NCBI GenBank assembly: GCA_963576785.1
Contig: OY756147.1
Location: 1,984,001-2,048,000, forward strand
Direction: 5' to 3'
DNA length: 64,000 nt
Origin: Chlorophyllum brunneum
Lineage: Eukaryota > Basidiomycota > Agaricomycetes > Agaricales > Agaricaceae
Shown here: piece by piece, positions 8,916-18,595 of the stretch
Numbering within the stretch: position 1 is the stretch's first letter
Layout of the letters: every line of letters begins with the position of its first letter
Program-made: the position numbers and the translations under genes
Notes under the pieces: model-generated
What the model was told of the DNA's origin: nothing
Database searches by the model: none
Seen by the model: only the letters and a program-made list of their open reading frames with translations

Positions 8916-11900
8916 TGTATAATCCCTAATGAGCACAAATGAGATTGTAACTCATCAGTTGCATATTCTCCTCCTCTATCAATGCAGAGATATTTTAATT
9001 TAGTCTTGTATTGAGTCTGAATTAAAGCAATGAAATTTTTCATTTCTTCTGCTACTTCTGATTTTTTATGGAGGAAACAAATCCATCCATGAGAGGAAAA
9101 GTCATCTATTATGGTCATGACCCATTTAAATTTATGGTAAGAAAGAATTGGAAGTTCAACTAAATCCAAGTGAATTCTTTCAAATGGATGCTTTGCACGT
9201 GTAGGGTTCTCTCTAAAGGGTTTCTGGTGCATCTTTCCCTTGGCACAACCATCACAGACTGGTTTTTGCTCAGGAATCTGCACCGGAGTAAACCCAATTG
9301 TATTTTTCTCAAAGTGGTTGAGGACACAATTAGAGGAGTGTCCTAATCTTGTATGTACAACTTTGTAGCCAACAACTGGATCCACAGCCATAGCTGTATG
9401 TTCCAAATGTACAATTTTAGTATTAACAAAATGTAAAGTAGTGTTATGACTTGCTGAAGGATATGCTTGAAGAATAGCATTTCCTTCGCTATTAACAACT
9501 ACTGATTTGTTGGCATCTGTTCTAACAGTTTTGCCATCTTGGCATAACTGTCCCACTGACATAAGTCATTCAGAGGTTCCTTTTAGAAGGAAGACTGGAT
9601 TTATTAATATCTGCATTGGTTGAGCACTATTAGTCTTCCCATTATAGACTCTATACTTAAGCATAACTGCACCAAGACCAACCACATTAAGGTAAGGACC
9701 TTGTGCTCCTACAGTTTTAATTGGGATCGAAACTTCAAGTTCTTCAAAGTTGATAAAGTCTTCTGCATAAGAGGTATAATGACATAATGCCCCTGAGTCT
9801 AATAACCATACATCACTATATTCTTCTAGTAGCATTATGATTTGATCATTGCTTAGTGATTGAGATCTCATTTGATCCAGTACTCTTAAATACTGATTGG
9901 GCATGCACATTGAGAAGCAAGAAAATTGAGAAGTATTAAAACACTTCTTACTCATTGTTCAACATGAAAATACATGGTTATGGGATTCTAAAGATCCCAA
10001 TTGTGTATCTCACTACCTGGCCCCTAACATCTCTTCCCTTTGCCCTTGCCCTTCTTCTTGCAAAGTTGGCCAGTTGGTATGTTGGTGACAGGACTGTGTA
10101 TCAGGGTTAGTAAGAGTATCTAAGATTGAATTGATCATGTACCCAGCTCCTCCCTTCTTTTTGAAGTTGCTTCCGTAGTCTGTTAATGAAAGTCCAAGAG
10201 ACACCTCAGATTAAGGTGCCAAAACATAATGTTCGGACTTGGGGGACTTCGGAAGAGGCCCAGAAGAGGGTCCTGTGGCATTTGCAGGGTTCCTAGGGTC
10301 ATAGATGTCATAGACAACATCCTGAGCTGGTGCCATGAGGTCATTGACCTCCTTCTCACTTTCAAGCCACTTGAAGGCTTCATCTACCAATACTGTAAGT
10401 GTGGCAGATTGCCTATAAGTGGTCTTGATCTTCTGAGTAAGAGAATATTTCTTACTCTGAAAGCGCTCCATAGGAGGGGAGGCCCTAAAAAGAGAAGGGA
10501 ACTCCTCATTGTAGGTCCTGACAGCTGGATCTGCTATTTCCTCCAGAGGAGGAAGGTAGAATGGCTGAACCTCTCTAGGTTCAAGAGAATCACCCTGGGC
10601 AACAGAGTCCATGCTTGGAATCTTTACCACATGGTGCATTGCCAAATTGATTTTTTGCCCAAATTTGGGTGAAACTATTAAGGTATATGGCAAACCAATA
10701 GGTAAAAGGAAATTGAAGTGGACGCAAGTCACATTAATATTGGGGTTATTATGCTTCAAGAACCATTTACTTACCCTCATGTGTCCCTCACAGGTACAAC
10801 CTGGGGGGTGACCAGAAGGAACGGAAGGTGCACCAGGAGGTGTCACCAATTGTTCTTGTTGGGTGCAGAGATAAGAGACCCTGTGCATCCTCTGATTGTA
10901 GCAGTCAAGGGCATGCTTCTTTGCCATTTGCATGGGCAAAGGACCAGTGATGTGGTCATGCCAGGTGATCACCTGTTGAATTTGCAGTGAGTTTTCGAGG
11001 AGGGCAGTGAAACGTAAGTTTCATGCTTCAGCACACACCTTTTTCTCGAGCTCAGTACAAGTATTTTTGTGTACCTGCTGGACCTTCTTGGGGTTAACCC
11101 AAGTAACAGGTTTTGGTCTCTCACTCACTAATACACAAGTGGTCAGAGGAGCGGGACAGAGCACATCCATGTACCTTATCGGGTTGAAGGAGATCATTCC
11201 TGGCTTAGTGAAACATTGGACTGCTGGTTCCGTGGCAGTGGCAAAGTCCGCCATGGCTTCTGCTATGTGGACCTGAGGTTTACCCTTGCCCTTCTTGGGC
11301 TTCTTCTTCTTCTTCTGGACGTTAATCCAGATAGGAGTAGGCAGAGAAGGCTGAGGGGGCTGCCCACTTAGATTGGTAGGGTGGCGAGGTCCTCTCGCAG
11401 GCTGGGCCCTGGTATTGCCTCCAGGATGGAAGTGGTTCCAGGGTGGTCCAAGGTGAGTTCTGGGGAAGTTGCCCTGAGGGCATGTTTGGTAGTTAGCAGT
11501 AGCAGCGTATGAAGCTTGGTTGTTAGACATATTGGGTCTAGATCCTTCACATCTTGACCACTCAGCATTTATAGCTTGCTGAACTACTTCCCAGGTCATA
11601 TCTACAATATTGTGATTATTTGCCAATGTTGTTTGTGCCACTGCATTCCAATCAGGTGGTAATGCATTCAAAGTGATCATCGTGCCAAGAACTTCTGGCA
11701 ACCTTACTTTAGCTGTTTCTAATTGAGAAGCTATTGTTCTCAATTCAGCTAGATCCATTGCTGGATCTTGATTCCCAGAGATATGCTTTCACAGCATCCT
11801 TTGTAGGATTGAATATACTGCAGCAGGAGAAGGTGTCCCAAAGCAGGTTTTCAAGTCACTCCAAAGAAATCCAGGAGTATCATGTTCATGGAGTAATAGG

Positions 11901-12148
11901 GAATCAGGTAAGGTACCATTTATAACAGCCAATGCCTGACCTCTCAATTGTTCTCTCCTTCTATCCTCCTCCATTAAGGCGGCAGGATTTTTAGGGGAGA
12001 GATTCTGCTCTGTCACAGTCCATCCAGACTGATTAGAGCCAGTAACAGAAATGAGAGTTAAGGCATCCTAAAGCCTTCTAGACTAGAACGCATAGTTCTT
12101 AGGCCTATTGAGCTTAGGTAAACCAGAAATGATATTATTGGTAGCCAT
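8916..12148 (-). pseudogene. Copia Gag-Pol polyprotein, 5' part (several stops)
   Basis: From ATG 12148 all coding blocks share one frame, broken only by stops. Gag begins MATNNIISGLPKLNRPKNYAF and continues with the segment around SDLKTCFGTPSPAAVYSILQ. Lys-rich KKKKKPKKGKGKP lies near 11300. A further ~330 codons (about 10970-10010) match no Copia domain I recognise. The protease has LLDSGALCHYT. The GAG-pre-integrase block contains HTRLGHSS and CDGCAKGKMH. The integrase core has DLVELPI, MTIIDDFSSHGW and IDRGGEY. Stops: two TAG near the N-terminus (about 12082 and 12066), one TGA near 11786, and others near 11019, 10209, 10010 and 9563. Most are explained by C-to-T or G-to-A changes. The frame ends at the Gypsy LTR inside integrase. 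Confidence 0.88.
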
Positions 12149-12294
12149 AATATTTTCGTTGAGTGAGTTTCTTTCTAGAAGAAAATCCTCATATTAACAA
12201 TGATCAAATGCAAGGATAGCTCTGTCAGGTAAAGCCCTATCATCCTATCTCAGTTAGAGGGGATGATAATGGTTTAATCATTGGTAAGGCTACC

Positions 12295-12307
12295 GGGGCC
12301 CATAACC
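12295..12307 (-). other. Copia primer-binding site, initiator-Met half-tRNA type
   Basis: Immediately inside the 5' LTR the minus strand reads GGTTATGGGCCCC. The plus strand is therefore ggggcccataacc, the anticodon arm of an initiator methionine tRNA with anticodon CAT. Known Copia elements prime from an internally cleaved initiator tRNA, so this is the expected half-tRNA primer site. Confidence 0.8.
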
Positions 12308-12888
12308 TGTTGAGGAAACAACCGTAACAAGTTGTTTGCTGGGGGCAGCAGTAAACGCAGTGGGAGAAAATGTAGGGTCTACTCACTAAGATAATAAGCT
12401 TCTATCTGATACCTATAGAAAGGTAATTCAGATAGACAGATATTAGTAATGAAGTAGTCGGTATCAGAGGTAGATAGGTCAAAGTCAAGGAGATCAAGAC
12501 TTGTGTTGTACTCAAGAAGATAAGCAATGATGAAGAAGTTGTTCAATTGAACAAGATGCAGAACTAGATCTGCTACATGGGGTTTATATACATGTAAAGA
12601 CATAGGCAAGTCATACTACATAAAATACTAGGAATGTATAGAATGTTCCTTATGACTCCTATTAACTGTGGCGTAGTGTCTGCAGAGTACTGTAAAACTC
12701 TTTATACCAGTCATTGGAACTATGTAGAATAATCTATCAAGTACCAATTGACATTATGACTCTCATCATATACAGAGCAACTCATAGGAAGTTACTACAG
12801 ATTGAAGTTACTGGAAAGTAACAGATCAGTCTATTATTATCATAATGACCTCATAGTCTATTTCTAGAATATGTCCAAAACTTCAACA
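12308..12888 (-). repeat. Copia 5' LTR (581 bp)
   Basis: On the minus strand it begins TGTTGAAG at 12888 and ends CTCAACA at 12308. It carries a TATATAAA box (12590-12583, minus strand), the likely LTR promoter. It is the near-identical, inverted counterpart of the solo LTR at 13154-13734, of exactly equal length. The small open frame inside (12609-12379) is an LTR sequence feature shared by both copies and not a gene. Confidence 0.9.
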
Positions 12889-13153
12889 TTTTGTTTGGAG
12901 AGTTGTTGTCATTAATAAAAGCCATATCATAGACATATGCAATGTTTCAAGGGAGTTGGTTAAGTATATGTACATGAGTCTATCAAATAGTGGGAAAAAG
13001 TCAAGTAAAGAATGTGTGAGCAGTATATTCTTCAGGTTAGAATTGTGCAAATACCAGGGCCTGTAACTTGTAGAGAGTACTCTGTGAGTACAAGTCCTCA
13101 GAACAAGTAATAAGTAACTGCTGAGGATGTATACACGTTGAACAGCACAGTAC
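12889..13153. other. 265-bp spacer between two inverted LTRs
   Basis: AT-rich sequence forming the loop of the LTR palindrome. I see no coding potential. The bases at its right edge (AGTAC) are the target-site duplication of the solo LTR. Confidence 0.6.
13149..13153. repeat. Solo LTR target-site duplication, left (AGTAC)
   Basis: AGTAC directly precedes the TG of the LTR and is repeated directly after its CA end at 13735-13739. Confidence 0.88.
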
Positions 13154-13734
13154 TGTTGAAGTTCAGACATATTCTAGAAATAGATTATGAAGTCATTATG
13201 ATAATAATAGACTGATCTATTACTTTCCAGTAACTTCAATCTGTGGTGAGTTGCTCTATATACAACAAGAGTCATAATGACAATTGGTACTTGATAGATT
13301 ATTCTACATAATACCAATAACTAGTATAATATGTTCTGCAGTGCTCCACAGTGCTCTGCAGGTGCTACACTGCAGTTAATAGGAGTCATAAGGAATGTTC
13401 TATGTATTCCTAGTATTTTATGTAGTATGACTTGTCTATGTCTTTACATGTATATAAACCCCATGTAGCAGGCTATGTTCTGCATCTTGTTCAATTGAAC
13501 AACTTCTTCATCATATCTGATCTACTCCAGTACAACACAAGTCTCAACCTACTTGACTTTGAACTCTCTACCTCTAACACAGATCATTTTATAACCAACA
13601 TCTGTCTATCTGAATTACCCTTCTATTGTTACTGGATAGAAGTGTACTTTCTCAGTGAGTAGACCCTACATTCTCTCCTACTATGTTTACTGCTGCTGTC
13701 CTAGCAACAACTCATTACAGTTGTCTCCTCAACA
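13154..13734 (+). repeat. Solo Copia LTR (581 bp)
   Basis: Starts TGTTGAAG, ends CTCAACA, and has a TATATAAA box at 13451-13458. Perfect 5-bp AGTAC duplications flank both ends and no internal element sequence is attached. It is therefore a solo LTR left by recombination between the two LTRs of a complete insertion. It belongs to the same family as the LTR at 12308-12888 but lies in the opposite orientation, and differs from it by scattered substitutions and compensating small indels. Confidence 0.92.
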
Positions 13735-13739
13735 AGTAC
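13735..13739. repeat. Solo LTR target-site duplication, right (AGTAC)
   Basis: Second copy of AGTAC, immediately after the CA end of the solo LTR. Confidence 0.88.
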
Positions 13740-14709
13740 TACATAGTGACAGACAGATAATCTGACTTACTGATAAGGTTAGTTAGTAGATGGTTAAGTA
13801 AACTAGTTGGAGTTGCTGAGAGAGTCAAGTAGAGCAAGTTAGAAATTGAGTAGATTGTCTAAAGAATAAAGGGAATACATGCTGCTTTATATACTAAATG
13901 TCTGGGTAGGAAACCCTAAGACCTATGAGTAATAATAGGCATAGGAGTTCCTTGAAACACTGCAATATCATCAGCAGTGTCCAGTAGCATAATTGGAGTG
14001 ACAGCTATCAGTCAGCTCATGAAATACATGAGGAAGAGGTGCATAATATGAGTCAGAGGGCACAGCCTCGATGATGAATATTAGATGAATAATATACTGA
14101 AGAGCTAGTCACATGGAATGCAGCTTAGAGAGTGCAAATGACAACAGTACATGTTGGCAATGTTTATATATGATGTCTAATAATAGGTAAAGTCACATGA
14201 ACGTCATGAAAGAAGGAACAGAGTTCAACAGGGGGGTCTGCCGGAAATGCGTTGAAATCATAAAATTGACTGCATAGGAGATCAATGTCGCGACGACATA
14301 GGACAATATTGTCCTTGTCGTCATTCTGTGGATCGTATTCAATTGAACTTGGTTACGGTGCGGTGACTTAAAAACTTGAAGTTGAAAGCATATTTTTGAG
14401 GATGGGATATATCTCTTGGGCCTCTGGGAGGTACCCAGATAATCTCAAGGACAACGTACACATACCGCAATCCAACTGTATGTTGGATGGGAGCATATGG
14501 CTAAGCTTTGGTTTAGTCTTCGAGCCAAAATGATTTTCATCCGCACGGTGACCATTCTCTCCCATCAACGTTTGATTGGATTTCAACCATGGGCATCTAG
14601 GCGCTAATCTGTCACAGCTACAAGAACGGCTGTGCCTCGAGCTGTGTGACGGTCCTCCTTGCACCCTCGTTGGTTCCTTCCTCCCATCAGCTTCACGGAG
14701 AGCGCGACA
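13740..14709. other. Spacer; AT-rich remnant sequence then NACHT upstream region
   Basis: The part to about 14230 is AT-rich and resembles the surrounding transposon debris, without recognisable coding. From about 14300 the composition becomes GC-richer toward the NACHT gene. Short frames on both strands near 14370-14820 are not supported by homology I recognise. Confidence 0.5.
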
Positions 14710-16722
14710 ATGCCACATGGATCGAAGGGAAGCAAGGCGAGGGCTTTCTTCTCGAGGCTTCTCGGCGGCCAAGGGATTGGGCGCGAGAGGGAGACGAGGT
14801 TCACGCCTAATGGTTAGTTGCTAAATTCGTCGTGGAAATTTCTTCTGAGATCATGCTCTGTTGCAACATTCAGGTGCCGAAGGTGGCAGAGGTTTGGGAG
14901 GTGGTTTTTTCCCGAATGCTCAGAACTTCACCATGTATCATCCTACCATGAACTATAATGTTCAAGGGGAAAACGACAGGATCATCCAAGGTGAGAGACA
15001 CGACGTAGCCCCTATGATATCCTAGTAAACTGTTTCCCCGCAGCCATGAAATTACTTTCTAAACAGATCATCCCGGGCGCAGCGCACGATTCCTCTGCTC
15101 GTGAACCTCCTCCCCGGTGTCATCCTGGTACCCGCATCAAACTCAATGGTCGAATCACTACTTGGTTCCACGACAAGAAACGACAAAATGCGCTTCTTTG
15201 GGTCAATGGCCCCGCTGGCGTCGGCAAATCAGCAGTCATCCAGACTTTCGCCGAATCCATTGTCGCGTCCAAGCGCTTAGGCGCATCCGTGTTCTTTTCG
15301 CGACCCAACAAAAGGAACGATCCTCATCGTGTCTTCATCACCATCGCATACCAGCTTGCTGTCCGGATCGAAGCCTATCGCACCTTCATTGCCGAGCGGC
15401 TCGCTCTAGATCCCGATCTGTTGAACAAAGGGATGAAAGAACAGTTCAGGATTTTCATCGTCGAACCTTTTGCGGAGAGGAAGATAGAGGCAGGTGGAGA
15501 TGCTTGGTGTATATTGTTGGATGGGTTGGACGAACTTGCGGAACAAGGCCCGCAGCGTGACATTATTCGATTAATCAGTGCATTTGTCCTCGAGCACCCA
15601 GACGCTCCTCTCGTCTGGACTATCGCAAGTCGGCCAGAACCGCACATATCCGATACATTTGGCGAAGAAGAAACGGCGCCAAGCTACTGGCAGGAGTATA
15701 TCCCGATTGACTCTACGGAGGCTTGCGAGGATGTCGAGCGCTTCCTGCGGGCCAGTTTTAAGGCCATCCAGAAAGAGTTCCCGCGTTCAGTTCCCAAAGA
15801 TTGGCCAAGCGAAGGGGCGTTTCTGAGACTGGCGAGTGCGGCATCTGGCCTCTTTGTCTTTGCTGCTGTGGCAATTCGGTTTATTGGGGACGTGAACTTT
15901 GCCAGTCCAGTCTCGCGGTTCGAGCTGGTCTTGTCCACCATCGAAGGTTCGAAGGTGGTAGCGCCCGAAGAGCAGCCGTTTGCTCACTTGGATGCACTGT
16001 ATACGCAAATCCTTATTTCTATTCCACAAGCATCGTGGCTGACGGCGAAACGACTGCTCGGGTTTGTGTTATGCTCCCGCGGTAGAGGACTTGCGTCTCG
16101 CAACTTGAAGGGAATGTCCGTGGTCCTCAACCTTGAGCAAGACGTCATCTACGCTTCCCTGAACAAATGTTACTCAATACTTGAGATACCTCCTCCGAAG
16201 CACGCCTACTCGAAACCTGTGACCTTTTTCCATGCTTCATTTGCAGACTACTTGACGGATTCGACCAGATCGAAAGACTTCCATATCAGTCTCGACGATG
16301 CGGGGACGGATGTGGCTAACTGCATATTTCATATTATGCAGGATTTCGTGTCGAAGGAACCCCCCAGAAGTATGTTCACTCAATCCCTTTGGACATAGCT
16401 GATATCTTTTTCAGGATCGGAAACGATTCCGATGTGGACAAAGTATTGCTCACAATACCATTCGAGGGCGCCTAAGCAAAGGTCAGGGAAGATGCAAATG
16501 ACCTTTGCTCGTGACCTATTCAATGACGGCTGTGAGATCCTGTCCCGCATGCCACCCAAGACTCTCGAATCCGCAGAAGAAAGAGGGGGCTCTGTATCAC
16601 AACAAGACCTGTTTGAATACTTGGAGGTTCTAGGTCAAATGGACATTGTGGATCTACCTTGTAGAACTGCCTTTCTTAATTTGTTGCCTGTGATATGGGA
16701 GGTATGTCAGGATAAAATCTAA
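14710..16722 (+). CDS. NACHT-domain NLR-like protein (NACHT-1), apparently intact
   Basis: Four exons: 14710-14812, 14874-14990, 15044-16369 and 16415-16722, joining to 617 residues with all phases consistent. The N-terminus carries FPNAQNFTMYHPTMNYNV, the AQNF motif seen in the other NACHT genes here. Walker A is NGPAGVGKS (about residues 128-136), Walker B ILLDGLDEL (about 228-236), and a downstream ASRPEPHI motif resembles sensor regions of fungal NACHT proteins. The family binds nucleotide and oligomerises in non-self recognition or cell death. No WD40, ankyrin or TPR repeats follow; the C-terminus is short and unannotated. The start is the first ATG of the frame I could link through the introns and could lie further upstream. 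It is the only plus-strand and the most divergent of the five copies. Confidence 0.8.
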
Positions 16723-18595
16723 AGCTCCCTCGCTGAAGTCTGGCTGGTGTAGGAGCACTCGGAGGAACTTGTGAATAAAGGACTCATTCGTGAAATCGGA
16801 TTGGAGGAGCTCACATTGCGACACCTTGATTGTGAAAGGATGCGGGCCGGTCGCTTCAGTGACGGTGGTCGCGAGTTTATAGTAACCACTCCCTGTTGAT
16901 GTATCATGTCCTCTCTGATCTCTTTTTTTTTTCCTATAGCCTCGTTCCTCCACCGAACTGGGTGCGTTTTTATCGGAGCTCGAGTCCTTGCAGCGAGAAA
17001 GGCCGAAACTCAAGCTATTCATTTGTGGGAGTAGACCAGAGATCCGGAATGTGCTTTTTTGTTCTGTAAACAATGACAGTGAATCTTTTTTCATTCCATA
17101 CACGTACTAGTTGTATAACCTTACAACCACCACTATTGTGTCTGATTCTGGGTCAGGTTTACGGAACCCCAGATGATATAATTGATTTTGTGCTATGGCG
17201 GATTAGCGCCTTGGCTGTTGCTACTTCACTATTCAAGACCACGTTGTGTTACGGCGTGTGGTGCGGGCAGTGTGCGATTGGTGGATACCGTGCTTGGTTG
17301 GGGTTGCCACCACCGCGTGTACCCCAATATAATCACCACGACCGTGAGGGTGATTGGTTCTTTTAAAGTTAGGGTAACATCCGCATGTATATATAATGTC
17401 GACTAGGAATCAGATGATTCTGCGTGCGTTCGTGATACTTGGGGGATCAGAGCCCTGCTTGTGAAGGATTTATGTATCTTGATTGTCGTTTCTTGATGAT
17501 TAGGGAATACTGTGATCAATGTACGTCCTTTTATGTATCGTGGAATGACTGAATGTGTTGTGGAGATGTTGATGTCATGAATGGTGATATGACTGTGTGC
17601 ATTGAACCCTTCAGCATCTCTGGAATAGTACGTAAGGGTGACATATAGAGACTTGCATTGACATGAGTTGACTCCACAACCGATTGCGGTATTATCAGAG
17701 TAAATAATATGGGTTTTTGTTGATGAAGATTCCGATTAAGGTAACATTTGATGTTGGGAATTGATCCTTGACATACGTCGGGATATGCCTGTCGAAGGAG
17801 ACATTGACACCTCCAGAATATATGTCAATCTCTTTCCGAGTTCTCAAACAACACACTACCACGTGCACTAAATTTCCTCTAGCAAATGTCAAAAAAAAAA
17901 ACATCAATGTCACGAAAGCGCAGCAGGGATGCATTTGTGCCGAATGACAGCCCTGGTGCCGTATACTAATCGTTTGAGTTTCGCGAATGCGCAGCGAGTT
18001 ACATGTGTATTTGTGGATTGAATTGTCGGACACAGTTTTTGGGTGTTTCGTGAGTGATGGTTATTAATGAAACGACTGAAGACAGATTGGTACCGGTAAT
18101 CTGAGGGCAGGAAAGTGGCAGATGTGCTCAACGGTGATGCCAGGGGGATTGATGCGTCTGCACTGGAAACTGGCCGTCGGGAGGGTGTGTGAGATTGATA
18201 TGTATAAGTTGTAGATTTCTTTTTTTTTTTTTTTTTTTTTTGTGTTTTTTGTGTTTTGTTTTTGTTTTTGTCTTGTCTTTTGTTTCGTTTTCGTTTTTTT
18301 TCTTCATTGTGTTGGCAGTGTTCTGGTTTTATGCCTGTATAGTAATCTGTTGTTCCCGCAGATGTGATCAATCCCGTACTTTGATGTGGGGTATGTCAGG
18401 ATGCTCAGCGCCGGGTGGGACCGCTGTGGCTCAGGGCCCTCTGCCTCAGGCCCGTCGTCTGGGACATGTAGCAGCAATGGACAGGCGACTGTAGCAGACA
18501 GGTTGGGAGCGGTAGTATCGGCTAGAAAAGTATGGCGTGGGTGATGTGACATTGGCAGATTTGGCGCTGGCTGTGCCCCTTTGCTCCCTACCAGC
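16723..18595. other. Intergenic; T-rich tract upstream of FHA-RING gene
   Basis: No supported gene in 1.9 kb. A 22-base T run (18220-18241) followed by a T/G-rich stretch to about 18300 lies 300-400 bp upstream of the FHA-RING start codon. It could be a poly(dT) promoter element or the A tail of an unrecognised retro-insertion on the minus strand. Confidence 0.45.

Larger units (their letters stand above)
8916..12888 (-). mobile_element. Ty1/Copia retrotransposon relic (5' half)
   Basis: Minus-strand element: 581-bp 5' LTR (12308-12888), primer-binding site (12295-12307), then one collinear gag-protease-integrase frame from 12148 down to 8916, where the Gypsy-like element is inserted. The order protease then GAG-pre-integrase then integrase before RT is diagnostic of Copia. 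RT, RNase H and the 3' LTR are not in the window and presumably lie beyond the Gypsy insertion. Confidence 0.9.

Noticed and set aside
12379..13662. Two related 76-codon frames, 12609-12379 and 13432-13662
   Set aside because: Both lie inside LTR copies in inverted orientation; similarity follows from LTR identity.
18220..18300. Poly(T) tract as evidence of a LINE tail
   Set aside because: No target-site duplication or LINE coding sequence is found beside it.
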